NCBI RefSeq assembly: GCF_016908195.1
Contig: NZ_JAFBDK010000004.1
Location: 1-64,000 of the forward strand
Direction: 5' to 3'
Origin: Jeotgalibacillus terrae
Lineage (GTDB): Bacteria; Bacillota; Bacilli; Bacillales; Jeotgalibacillaceae
DNA length: 64,000 bases
The notes beneath the pieces were generated by a model that was not told the origin of the DNA, did no database searches, and was given only the letters and a program-made list of their open reading frames with translations. Positions within the stretch are counted from its first letter, which is position 1. Every line of letters starts with the position of its first letter. Both the position numbers and the translations under genes were made by a program. Below, piece after piece: positions 23,700 to 31,695 of the stretch.

Positions 23700-25157
23700 A
23701 TGATGAAAACAAATGAATTAATAAAAGATTTATCATTTATTAAACAAACTGGTACACTGCCTGGAGAAATTGCATCACTTGAAATCGATTCAAGAGCAGT
23801 AACAGATGGGACCGCATTTATCTGTCAGAAAGGCTATACAGTTGATGGCCATGATTTTGCTGATCAGGCAGTAAGAAATGGCGCGAAGCTCGTCATAACA
23901 GAAAAAGAGCTTGAGATTGAGGCCTGTCAGATTATCGTTAAAGACTCTGCACGGGCACTTGCTTTCCTTGCAAACAGGTTTTACAGCTCTCCATCTGAAA
24001 AGATGAATGTCTTTGGTGTTACCGGCACCAATGGTAAAACGTCTGTTTCAAACCTGATTCATGAGCTGATCAGAAAGCTGGATGGTCGATCAGCACTCTC
24101 AGGTACGATTGGTTTTGATCTTGATGGTGACCTGCGCCAAAGCGCCAATACAACGAGTGATCTTCTGACGACTCAAAAGATGATTCACACGGCAAAAGAG
24201 CATGGGATCAGTAATATGATCTTTGAAGTTTCTTCTCACGGTCTTGTTGAAGGCAGGCTGTGGGGTGTTGATTTTGACGTGGCTGTATTTACTAATCTGA
24301 GCCATGATCATCTTGATTATCATCACACAATGGAGCACTACGGCTATGCAAAAGGGTTACTTTTTTCTCAGCTTGGACAGGATCTGTCTAAGAAAAAAGC
24401 CGCTGTATTAAACCTTGATGATGAATGGTTTGAACGCTATGCACAAATGACACCGCATGAAGTAATCAGTTACAGTATGGAAAAACCGGCTGACTTTTAC
24501 GCTGAAGATATTCAGTATATGGCAGACCGCACTTATTATAAGCTGATGTCACCTGAAGGGGCATTTGACCTTGAAACGCAGCTGCTTGGAACGTTTAATG
24601 TATCAAATACACTCGCTGCGATTGCTGCTTTGTATGCAAAAGGCTACAGGGTATCTGACCTGGTAGAGGCATTAAAGGAAGTTGCACCGGTTTCAGGCAG
24701 AATGCAGCTGGTTCCGACCTCAGCACCGCTTTCAATCTATATTGATTATGCTCACACACCTGACGCGATTGAAAAAGCAATTAAGTCGGTGATGCCGTTC
24801 AAGAAAAACAGAATCCTTTTCTTAATCGGTACAGGCGGCAATAGGGATAAGTCCAAGCGTCCGGCAATGGCTAAAATGGCATCACTTGCCGACTATGTTG
24901 TCTTAACGACAGATGACCCGCGTTATGAAAGCTATGATAGCATTACTTCTGATCTCGAAATAGGGATGGAGCACAAAGGGTATGCATGTATTGGAGACAG
25001 GGGAGAAGCAGTCAGACACCTGATGCAGAAGGCGGAACCTGATGATATTATTATTTTCGCAGGCAAAGGACATGAAGACTACCAGATTATCGAAAATACC
25101 AAATACCCGCACAGCGACAGCAACATTGCACTTGAAGTCATCGCAGAGCGGTTCTAA
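23700..25157 (+). CDS. murE: Stand-alone MurE-family ligase (UDP-MurNAc-tripeptide synthetase)
   Basis: This 485-residue Mur ligase has the N-terminal UDP-binding domain (IDSRAVTDGTAFIC), P-loop VFGVTGTNGKTSVSN (about 105-119), NTTSDLLTTQ, FEVSSHGLVEGRL, FTNLSHDHLDYHHTMEHYGYAK with the carbamylated-Lys region, and a C-terminal domain with DYAHTPDAIEKA. The specificity motif reads DDPR (residues 405-408) where mDAP enzymes normally have DNPR. It is outside a division/cell-wall cluster and single in its transcription unit. It adds the third amino acid of the peptidoglycan stem; whether mDAP or L-Lys is uncertain. Confidence 0.9.
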   Translation: MMKTNELIKDLSFIKQTGTLPGEIASLEIDSRAVTDGTAFICQKGYTVDGHDFADQAVRNGAKLVITEKELEIEACQIIVKDSARALAFLANRFYSSPSEKMNVFGVTGTNGKTSVSNLIHELIRKLDGRSALSGTIGFDLDGDLRQSANTTSDLLTTQKMIHTAKEHGISNMIFEVSSHGLVEGRLWGVDFDVAVFTNLSHDHLDYHHTMEHYGYAKGLLFSQLGQDLSKKKAAVLNLDDEWFERYAQMTPHEVISYSMEKPADFYAEDIQYMADRTYYKLMSPEGAFDLETQLLGTFNVSNTLAAIAALYAKGYRVSDLVEALKEVAPVSGRMQLVPTSAPLSIYIDYAHTPDAIEKAIKSVMPFKKNRILFLIGTGGNRDKSKRPAMAKMASLADYVVLTTDDPRYESYDSITSDLEIGMEHKGYACIGDRGEAVRHLMQKAEPDDIIIFAGKGHEDYQIIENTKYPHSDSNIALEVIAERF

Positions 25158-25171
25158 GAAAATACCGCACC

Positions 25172-25203
25172 AAAAAAGGTTGTCCGGATGGACAACCTTT
25201 TTT
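25172..25203 (+). terminator. Terminator after murE
   Basis: The stem AAAAAGGTTGTCC/GGACAACCTTTTT has loop GGAT and ends in a T-run. Confidence 0.92.
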
Positions 25204-25229
25204 ACTAACTATGACAATCAGATAATTGG

Positions 25230-25384
25230 ATTTGCACAGCTGTGATTGGAGCGGAAGGGGGCGACTCCAGCAGGAGAAGTCGGGCAGGTGAGACCCCGGA
25301 AGCGCCCTGCGCTGAGGAGGCTTACCGCCGGCCCTGCGGAAAGCGCCCCCTGCAGCGGAAATCAGCAGCCAACTTTAACAGAAC
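25230..25384. repeat. Interspersed intergenic repeat, copy B
   Basis: This 155-base GC-rich copy is the best preserved one internally. It begins TTTGCACAGCTGTGATTGG and contains GGCGACTCCAGCAGGAG, GAGACCCCGGAAGCG, GCTGAGGAGGCTTACCG and CCTGCGGAAAGCG. It ends GCAGCGGAAATCAGCAG with AACTTTAACAGAAC. GCTGTGATT near the left pairs with AATCAGCAGC near the right. It lies between the murE terminator and the nupC stop, and no coding potential is seen. Confidence 0.75.
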
Positions 25385-25392
25385 CCTTCTGC

Positions 25393-26607
25393 TTAAAAGA
25401 ACATACCTGCAATAGATGCAGAAAGCATTGATGCAAGCGCACCGGCTGCAACAGCGCGAATACCCATACGTGCAATATCAGGACGTCTGCTCGGTGCAAG
25501 ATTACCAAGTCCGCCAAGCAGAATCGCAAGAGAAGAAATATTAGCGAATCCACAAAGTGCGAATGTGATAACTGCTACCGTTTTATCTGAGAATGAATCC
25601 ATTTCAGGCGCGAAGTTTGCATAAGCGACAAACTCATTCAATACAAGCTTCTGACCGATAAAGTTACCTGCTCTTACTGCTTCATCCCACGGAATACCAA
25701 TTGCAAATGCAAGAGGTGCAAAAATATAACCAAGAATTAATTCAATTGAAAGCTGTTCAAAACCGAACCAGCCGCCAATTCCACCGAGAATCCCGTTTAA
25801 CATTGCGATTAAAGCGATGAATGCGATTAACATTGCACCAACGTTAAGAACCAGCTGAAGACCAGTACTTGCACCTTTAGCTGCTGCATCAACTACGTTA
25901 GAAGCTTCTTCATCAGCTTCCATTTCGAAGTCTTCAGGGTCAGGACGATCATCTGTCTCAGGAACAAACATCTTTGCCATGACAAGACCTGCAGGTGCAG
26001 CCATAAAGCTTGCAGCTAACAGGTATTCAAGTGGTACACCAAGCTGTGAATATCCAATCAGAACAGAACCTGCTACAGAAGCCAGTCCCCCAGTCATAAC
26101 TGCAAACAGCTCTGAGTTTGTCATATTAGCGATATAAGGCTTTACGACTAACGGTGCTTCAGTCTGTCCAACAAATATGTTGGCTGAAGCTGACATTGAC
26201 TCAGCTTTTCTTGTGCCAAGCATCCAGGATAGTCCACCGCCTAAAAATTTAATAACAACCTGCATGATTTTCAGATAATACAGCACTGAGATTAAAGAAG
26301 AGAAAAAGATAATAATGGTTAATACGTTAATAGCAAATACCATTCCGCCTTCAGCCTGATAGCCGAATCCGCCAAGAACGAAGTCTATACCTGCATTTGC
26401 ATAGTTGATAATATTATTTACACCAAAAGTCAACCATTCAAGAAAACTTCTACCAACACCGGTCTGAAGAACCAGAAAAGCAAACGTTAATTGAATAGCC
26501 AGCCCGACAAGTACTGGCCGCCAATTAATTTTCATTCTATTATTTGAAAAAACAAAGGCAATTCCAAGGATTGTTAAGATCCCGAAAAATCCCCATAAAA
26601 TATTCAT
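25393..26607 (-). CDS. nupC: NupC family concentrative nucleoside transporter
   Basis: This 404-residue permease of the CNT family has segments typical of NupC: FVGQTEAPLVVKPYIANMTNSELFAVMTGGLASVAGSVLIGY, FAPLAFAIGIPWDEAVRAGNFIGQKLVLNEFVAYA and ITFALCGFANISSLAILLGGLG. It imports nucleosides with protons or sodium. The ATG at 26607 has AGGAGCTG upstream; a frame extending to 26688 includes no ribosome site. A cre-like sequence lies about 70 bases upstream of the start. Confidence 0.94.
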   Translation of the reverse strand: MNILWGFFGILTILGIAFVFSNNRMKINWRPVLVGLAIQLTFAFLVLQTGVGRSFLEWLTFGVNNIINYANAGIDFVLGGFGYQAEGGMVFAINVLTIIIFFSSLISVLYYLKIMQVVIKFLGGGLSWMLGTRKAESMSASANIFVGQTEAPLVVKPYIANMTNSELFAVMTGGLASVAGSVLIGYSQLGVPLEYLLAASFMAAPAGLVMAKMFVPETDDRPDPEDFEMEADEEASNVVDAAAKGASTGLQLVLNVGAMLIAFIALIAMLNGILGGIGGWFGFEQLSIELILGYIFAPLAFAIGIPWDEAVRAGNFIGQKLVLNEFVAYANFAPEMDSFSDKTVAVITFALCGFANISSLAILLGGLGNLAPSRRPDIARMGIRAVAAGALASMLSASIAGMFF

Positions 26608-26673
26608 ATTTACAGCTCCTAATCGTTTGTAAAATGTGTGTTGCTTAATTGCTTTTCTCATTCTACAATGCAA

Positions 26674-26688
26674 TTGCAAGCGTTTCAA
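26674..26688 (-). promoter_or_regulatory. cre-like sequence upstream of nupC
   Basis: TTGCAAGCGTTTCAA lies in this stretch. In either orientation it has one mismatch to the CcpA consensus WTGNAANCGNWNNCW. Catabolite control of nucleoside uptake is plausible. Confidence 0.4.
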
Positions 26689-26747
26689 TAATCGTCACAG
26701 AAACGTCAATAAAAGTATGATGTCTGACATCTGAGGAGGTATGGAAC

Positions 26748-26987
26748 TTGAAAATTAGAAAAAGCTATGGTTCTTACGGAGAAAGAACTGTGTATATTCA
26801 TGAGAATAAAAAAGAAGAAACAATACTGGTTGCGATTCCCTCGTTAGAATGGTCCTGGTTTTTCACATATGATGAAGCGGGCGGGGAACTGCTTAATCAA
26901 CTGAGTGAATCGTTGTCTCGCCGGACTGATCAGTCAGAAGCGGAAGAACTTGCTTCACGCATCCGTCAGTGGACGGGGGAAATGTAG
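26748..26987 (+). CDS. yueH: YueH family protein
   Basis: This 79-residue protein has the YueH pattern: MKIRKSYG start, VYIHENKKEETILVAIPSLEWSW core and the end EELASRIRQWTGEM. The start is TTG at 26748 after GAGGAGGT with good spacing, and the adjacent codons fit. No function is known for the family. It is cytoplasmic and monocistronic, divergent from nupC. Confidence 0.85.
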   Translation: MKIRKSYGSYGERTVYIHENKKEETILVAIPSLEWSWFFTYDEAGGELLNQLSESLSRRTDQSEAEELASRIRQWTGEM

Positions 26988-26995
26988 CACATATT

Positions 26996-27024
26996 AAAGG
27001 CTGATCAGGCCTGATCAGCCTTTA
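26996..27024. terminator. Palindromic terminator between yueH and sortase gene
   Basis: AAAGGCTGATCAGG and its perfect complement form the stem. The palindrome contains the stop codon of the convergent sortase gene, so it overlaps that coding end. Confidence 0.75.
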
Positions 27025-27673
27025 ATTCAGTATATACTACTAATCTCTCAACATATCCACCATTCCCACGGTCAAAATACCCCGTACAAGTAATCAGGTT
27101 AAGTCCTTTTTCAGATGAAGAACCAAATATTTCTTCGATAGGAGCTTCGCCTGTATCGTAAGCTACAGAATCTTTTACAACAAACACAAGGGTCTCACCA
27201 TTACTGTCTGTCACTGTAATCTCATCACCGGGATTCAGTTTTTTCAGATCCCAAAAAACTGCCGGTGCTTTTTCACTGTCAACGTGACCGGCCAGAACAG
27301 CATTCCCTCTTTGACCGGGTTTAAAGCCGGGTTCAAACCATGCAACTTCATCCCCATTATCGGGTACTGCCATTCCGCCTGATTCATCAAGTCCGTACGG
27401 ATTGACAACTGCATCTACACCAATCGCCGGAATTGTTACTCTGTTTGGTTTCAGGGATGTATCCCGTACAATAGAAGTAACAGTCGGCTCACTTTGGCTG
27501 GTGTCATCATTTTCTGTTTCAGCATCATCTATTACCGGCTGAGGACTTTGTGCTTCAATTTTCTCAGTATCTTCTGCAGAAGGAGCAGCCGTATCTGCAG
27601 AAAAAAGCTGATCAGATGATGAGCATCCACTCATCATCAAAATCAGCCCTGTAAATATCAATAGTCTTTTCAT
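27005..27673 (-). CDS. Class F sortase with a lipoprotein signal
   Basis: This 222-residue class F (SrtE/F-like) transpeptidase begins MKRLLIFTGLILMMSGC, a lipoprotein signal with Cys17 as the predicted lipidated residue. An acidic Ser/Thr/Asp-rich linker (18-70) follows. The catalytic domain has His130 (LAGHVDS), Cys196 (LNLITCTGYF) and Arg210 (YVERLVV), the full triad. Sortases cleave LPXTG-like signals and attach proteins to the wall; most are anchored by a membrane helix, so lipid anchoring is unusual. The gene just upstream on the same strand encodes an MPETG-ending surface protein, 3 bases away. Confidence 0.9.
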   Translation of the reverse strand: MKRLLIFTGLILMMSGCSSSDQLFSADTAAPSAEDTEKIEAQSPQPVIDDAETENDDTSQSEPTVTSIVRDTSLKPNRVTIPAIGVDAVVNPYGLDESGGMAVPDNGDEVAWFEPGFKPGQRGNAVLAGHVDSEKAPAVFWDLKKLNPGDEITVTDSNGETLVFVVKDSVAYDTGEAPIEEIFGSSSEKGLNLITCTGYFDRGNGGYVERLVVYTELKADQA

Positions 27674-27676
27674 TAA

Positions 27677-28477
27677 TTAAGATTGGAATACGCGCTTACG
27701 GAATACAATGAGAAGTGCTGCTCCGGCAGCCATTGCTGCTACTGCCATCATTCCTGCATTAGACTGGTCAGCTGCTCCACCCATACCTGTTTCAGGCATT
27801 TCAGATGGCATACCGGATGAAGCCGGTGCTGTTACAACTAATGCTTCAATGCTGTCAAGTGTATTAACTGCATACACACTGTAAGCCATTCCAGCTTCTA
27901 GTGCAGTCCCTGACAGGTCAAGTACCTGGTCACCTTCTGGCGTACGTACTTCTAAGTCATATGTTCCAGCTTCAAGTTCAGCAAAATCAGTTACGCCTGG
28001 GAATTCAGCGCCAGAAAATACTGCATCTCCACCGATCAGACCAACATCAACTGCCGGTGCATCAGGAGAGAAGTGACCTGCACGAACTTTTGTCATTCCT
28101 TCACCAATTGAAAGGTCGTCCTGTGTCACATTCAGTTGAATGCTATCAAGTGTTCCTACAGCAGCTGCAGTATAGTACATACCTTCTTCAACTGTAAGTG
28201 TCTCTGAAATGACAGCTGTTTCTGTGTCTCCGGCAGGGAAGATTTCAACTTCATGATCTCCTGCAGGAAGTGCTAAGTAATCAGTGAATGCTTTGAATTC
28301 TGCGCCTTCAACGACTGCTTCTCCATTGACATACACATCAACAGCAGGTGCATCAGGTGATGCGTGAATAACTCTTACCCAACCTTCTCCACCTTCATGA
28401 TTGTCTGCTAATGCAGCGCCGCCCATCATAGCCATAACCATAATCGCAGCAGCAAGGGTACTGAAAAGTTTCTTCAC
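27677..28477 (-). CDS. Surface protein: two DUF4397 domains with MPETG sorting signal
   Basis: This 266-residue secreted protein has a signal peptide to about residue 24 (ALA-DN), then two DUF4397 repeats (about 32-120 and 128-218). Each begins with an HASPDAPAVDVYVNG / HFSPDAPAVDVGLIGG motif. A cell-wall sorting signal ends the chain: MPETG (227-231), a hydrophobic stretch and a basic RKRVFQS tail. The MPETG motif departs from LPXTG at position 1. GTG at 28477 follows AAAAAGGAGAGTGA. It is co-transcribed with the sortase, which is its probable anchoring enzyme. The DUF4397 role is unknown, though an adhesive or wall-surface function is plausible. Confidence 0.88.
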   Translation of the reverse strand: MKKLFSTLAAAIMVMAMMGGAALADNHEGGEGWVRVIHASPDAPAVDVYVNGEAVVEGAEFKAFTDYLALPAGDHEVEIFPAGDTETAVISETLTVEEGMYYTAAAVGTLDSIQLNVTQDDLSIGEGMTKVRAGHFSPDAPAVDVGLIGGDAVFSGAEFPGVTDFAELEAGTYDLEVRTPEGDQVLDLSGTALEAGMAYSVYAVNTLDSIEALVVTAPASSGMPSEMPETGMGGAADQSNAGMMAVAAMAAGAALLIVFRKRVFQS

Positions 28478-28651
28478 AAAAATCACTCTCCTTTTTTTAT
28501 TGGTACAAGTAATGTACAACTTATTTATACAATGTGTTTAACATTTGCACAACTCTGAATGTGCTTATTTACATGTTGAGTCTGATTGCAATATGTTATA
28601 GAAACTAATATGATGTTACTTGTAGAAATTCATACATGAGAGGAAATGGAT

Positions 28652-30217
28652 ATGACATTTATAGATGAGGTAAAATCACGGCGGACGTTTGCAATTATTT
28701 CTCACCCGGATGCCGGTAAAACAACGCTGACAGAGCAGCTGTTATTATTCGGCGGAGCAATCAGAGCTGCCGGAACTGTTAAAGGAAAAAAAACCGGGAA
28801 GTATGCAACTTCGGACTGGATGGAAATTGAGAAGCAGCGTGGGATCTCGGTAACATCCTCAGTTATGCAGTTTGATTATTCAGGTAAAAGAATCAACATT
28901 CTTGATACACCAGGTCACCAGGACTTCAGTGAAGATACGTATCGAACACTGATGGCAGTTGACAGTGCAGTCATGATTATTGATGCTGCTAAAGGGATCG
29001 AGGCACAGACTTTAAAGCTGTTCAAGGTGTGTAAGATGAGAGGTATTCCAATTTTTACATTTGTTAATAAGCTCGACCGTCAGGGACGAGAACCTCTTGA
29101 AATTATGGAAGAGCTTGAAGAAGTACTTGGCATAGAATCATATGCAATGAACTGGCCAATCGGAATGGGGAAAGAATTCCTCGGCATTTATGACCGTTAT
29201 CATAAGAGAATTGAACAGTTCAGAGTCGAAGATGACCAGCGTTTCCTTCCATTGAATGAGGAAGGAGAACTGGACGGAGATTATGATATTAAAAACTCTT
29301 CTCTTTATGATCAGGCGCTTGAGGATGTCATGCTTTTGAATGAAGCCGGAAATGAATTTACAACAGACCGTTTGCAAAATGGTGAGGTTACACCTGTGTT
29401 TTTCGGGAGTGCACTGACAAACTTTGGTGTTCAGACGTTCCTTGAAACGTATCTGCAGTTTGCTCCTATGCCTCAGCCACGTAAAACGGACCAGGGGGAA
29501 GTAGCGGCAACTGAGGAAGAATTTTCAGGTTTCATATTTAAGATCCAGGCGAATATGAACCCTGCACACCGTGACAGAATTGCTTTCCTTAGAATATGTT
29601 CAGGACAGTTTGAAAGAGGAATGCCTGTTCAGCTGAGCAGAACAGGTAAAACGATTAAGCTGAGCTCTTCAACTTCATTTCTCGCTGATGACCGTAATAC
29701 GGTTGACAATGCAGTAAGTGGAGATATTATTGGTATTCACGATACAGGAAATTATCAGATAGGTGATACACTCTCAGGCGGTAAAAAAAGTTTTGCGTTT
29801 GAAAAGCTGCCTCAGTTCACACCGGAACTATTTATGCGAGTTACAGCAAAAAATGTGATGAAACAAAAGCACTTCCATAAAGGGATCAATCAGCTTGTAC
29901 AGGAAGGTGCTATTCAGCTGTATAAAACATATCGAACAGATGAAATTATATTAGGTGCTGTCGGACAGCTGCAATTTGAAGTGTTCGAACACAGAATGAA
30001 GAATGAATATAACACGGATGTCATGATGGAGAATATCGGGTCAAAAATTGCCAGATGGATTGAAAATGAGGAAGATGTGAAAGATGCTATGTCTTCGCAA
30101 AGAAGTATGCTGGTGAAAGATAGGTACGGTAAGCTTGTGTTCCTTTTTGAGAACGATTTTGCTATGAGATGGTTCTCTGATAAACATCCTGAAATAAAAT
30201 TGTATAGTCTCTTATAA
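28652..30217 (+). CDS. prfC: Peptide chain release factor 3
   Basis: This roughly 521-residue translational GTPase has G1 [18 protein letters not shown], a [25 protein letters not shown] switch region, G3 [16 protein letters not shown] and G4 NKLDR. The RF3-specific C-terminal domains end with [18 protein letters not shown] and [19 protein letters not shown]3 recycles RF1/RF2 after termination. ATG at 28652 is better spaced from GAGAGGA (28638-28644) than the ATG at 28646. It is monocistronic with a strong terminator. Confidence 0.95.
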   Translation: MTFIDEVKSRRTFAIISHPDAGKTTLTEQLLLFGGAIRAAGTVKGKKTGKYATSDWMEIEKQRGISVTSSVMQFDYSGKRINILDTPGHQDFSEDTYRTLMAVDSAVMIIDAAKGIEAQTLKLFKVCKMRGIPIFTFVNKLDRQGREPLEIMEELEEVLGIESYAMNWPIGMGKEFLGIYDRYHKRIEQFRVEDDQRFLPLNEEGELDGDYDIKNSSLYDQALEDVMLLNEAGNEFTTDRLQNGEVTPVFFGSALTNFGVQTFLETYLQFAPMPQPRKTDQGEVAATEEEFSGFIFKIQANMNPAHRDRIAFLRICSGQFERGMPVQLSRTGKTIKLSSSTSFLADDRNTVDNAVSGDIIGIHDTGNYQIGDTLSGGKKSFAFEKLPQFTPELFMRVTAKNVMKQKHFHKGINQLVQEGAIQLYKTYRTDEIILGAVGQLQFEVFEHRMKNEYNTDVMMENIGSKIARWIENEEDVKDAMSSQRSMLVKDRYGKLVFLFENDFAMRWFSDKHPEIKLYSLL

Positions 30218-30229
30218 AGTATATGAGTC

Positions 30230-30270
30230 AAAAATAACCCTCCCTGAGCATTAGGGGAGGGTTATTTTTT
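30230..30270 (+). terminator. Terminator of prfC
   Basis: AAAAATAACCCTCCC pairs with GGGAGGGTTATTTTT, followed by T. Confidence 0.92.
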
Positions 30271-30363
30271 GAAAAAAGAATAATATTTACTACGATATAG
30301 GAATAAAGTATGTTTTTAAGGGTAGATAATTAGCAGTATTAAAAAGAAGGTGGGGGCGTTAAT

Positions 30364-31389
30364 ATGTTTACAAAGTGTGCAAATTGTGGTGTTAATATGA
30401 AGTTTTCAGATGAAGGGACATTTCATTTGAAAAATATTTCTGAAAGTGAAATTAAATCTTTGTCCTTTCCTGTGATTGGCCTTGGTGATACGTATAAATC
30501 AGGATATCAGAGTCTTGAACAGCTTGCAGAAATGGCAGATGAAGTTTCAGCAGTTAATAGTGAGTTGGAATGTGGTATATCAGCTAAGAATAATTATGCA
30601 CAATATATGAAAGCAGATCTTTTTAAAACTCGGCTTGAAAATAGAGAAACGGTTGAATTTATTCAAAGCGGAAAACTGATCAGTCATTTGCAGCCAATCG
30701 TAAATATATCTACAGGAGAATTGTATGCTTACGAATCTTTATTACGTGCAGATAGTAGTGAAAAACCAATTTCACCCTATGAATTATTCCAGGTAGCAAA
30801 TAAAGCTGAAATGCATTCACTGTTAGATCAGCGTGCAAGAGAAGAAGCAATCCGCGCGAGAAAGAATCATATTCAATCAGGTGTAAAGAGCTTTATTAAT
30901 TTTCTTCCTTCAACAATTTATAACCCGGAATATTGTCTGCAGCATACATTTCATGTAGTTAATAAATATAATGTAGATCCGGCAGACCTTGTATTTGAAG
31001 TAGTGGAAACTGAAAAAATTCAGGATGTAAATCATTTGAAAAAAGTGTTCGAAACATACAAGCGTGAAGGGATGAAAGTTGCTTTAGACGATGTAGGAGC
31101 AGGATTCTCTACAATTGAGATGCTAAAGCTGCTTGAACCAAACTACGTAAAAATTGATCGTTCTTATGTAGACAGATGCGATGAAGACTCAGAAAAACAA
31201 AAGTTTCTTAAAGAGGTTACACATGTTTCGAAAGAGCTTGGCATTACTGTATTAGCCGAGGGCCTTGAAAGAATTGAAGAATTAAAGGTCTGCAAAGATG
31301 TAGGCATCGACCTTTGTCAGGGTTATCTGATAGGAAAACCTGAACCGACTGCCAAAACACCGATCATTAATACATCAGTGGCTTCTTAA
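30364..31389 (+). CDS. EAL domain c-di-GMP phosphodiesterase-type protein with N-terminal CxxC
   Basis: This 341-residue protein has a short N-terminal region starting MFTKCANCGVNMKF (one CxxC pair, reminiscent of a half zinc ribbon) and a linker to about 95. An EAL domain follows (about 100-335). Its key positions are kept: YESLLR, FINFLPSTIY, FEVVETEKI, ALDDVGAGFS, VKIDRSYVD, LAEGLER and QGYLIG. No membrane helix is seen. Its AAGGTGGGGG ribosome site is unusually strong. It would hydrolyse or sense cyclic-di-GMP; the N-terminus may add metal or redox input, which is inference. Confidence 0.85.
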   Translation: MFTKCANCGVNMKFSDEGTFHLKNISESEIKSLSFPVIGLGDTYKSGYQSLEQLAEMADEVSAVNSELECGISAKNNYAQYMKADLFKTRLENRETVEFIQSGKLISHLQPIVNISTGELYAYESLLRADSSEKPISPYELFQVANKAEMHSLLDQRAREEAIRARKNHIQSGVKSFINFLPSTIYNPEYCLQHTFHVVNKYNVDPADLVFEVVETEKIQDVNHLKKVFETYKREGMKVALDDVGAGFSTIEMLKLLEPNYVKIDRSYVDRCDEDSEKQKFLKEVTHVSKELGITVLAEGLERIEELKVCKDVGIDLCQGYLIGKPEPTAKTPIINTSVAS

Positions 31390-31399
31390 AGATTTTTTC

Positions 31400-31428
31400 T
31401 TGACTCAACAGAAAATCCGATATAAAAT
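31400..31428 (+). promoter_or_regulatory. Promoter of the T-box leader
   Basis: TTGACT (31400-31405), then TAAAAT (31423-31428) after 17 bases, lies directly in front of the leader RNA. Confidence 0.6.
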
Positions 31429-31435
31429 CATAGTA

Positions 31436-31665
31436 CACTTTATCACTTAAAAGCGTTTAAGTAAAACAGTATATTGCGATGATCCGCAGATACAGTAGAT
31501 GTTTGGACTGCAGTAATCAGAGACTGGGAGTATGCTGAAATCTCAGGCTGTTCAGATGTTGAATTACACCTGCACGATGGATGTACGTCAAAAGAGAGCA
31601 ACATGCTAATTTGGGTGGTACCGCGGAGTTAACTTCGTCCCTCTATGGGAGACGGAGTTTTTTTG
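31436..31665 (+). promoter_or_regulatory. T-box riboswitch, tyrosine specifier
   Basis: The leader has the T-box hallmarks. AGTA stands at 31493-31500, a distal stem I has CAGAGACTGGGAGTATGCTG then AAATCTCAGG, a specifier region reads GAA-T-TAC-A (TAC at 31565-31567), the T-box core is TTGGGTGGTACCGCGG (31611-31626), and a terminator ends in a T-run (31631-31664). The spacing of GAA plus one base plus codon plus A matches other T-boxes, giving UAC (Tyr). The bulge TGGT would pair with a tRNA ending A-CCA, which fits tRNA-Tyr and not tRNA-His. Uncharged tRNA-Tyr is expected to switch on the downstream transporter. Confidence 0.92.
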
Positions 31666-31695
31666 TGTGCAGATTGATATATTGGAGGATTAAGG

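Noticed and set aside
25246-25431. 61-codon frame in repeat copy B.
   Set aside because: GC-rich repeat without ribosome site; it runs into the convergent nupC end and has no counterpart in copies A and C.
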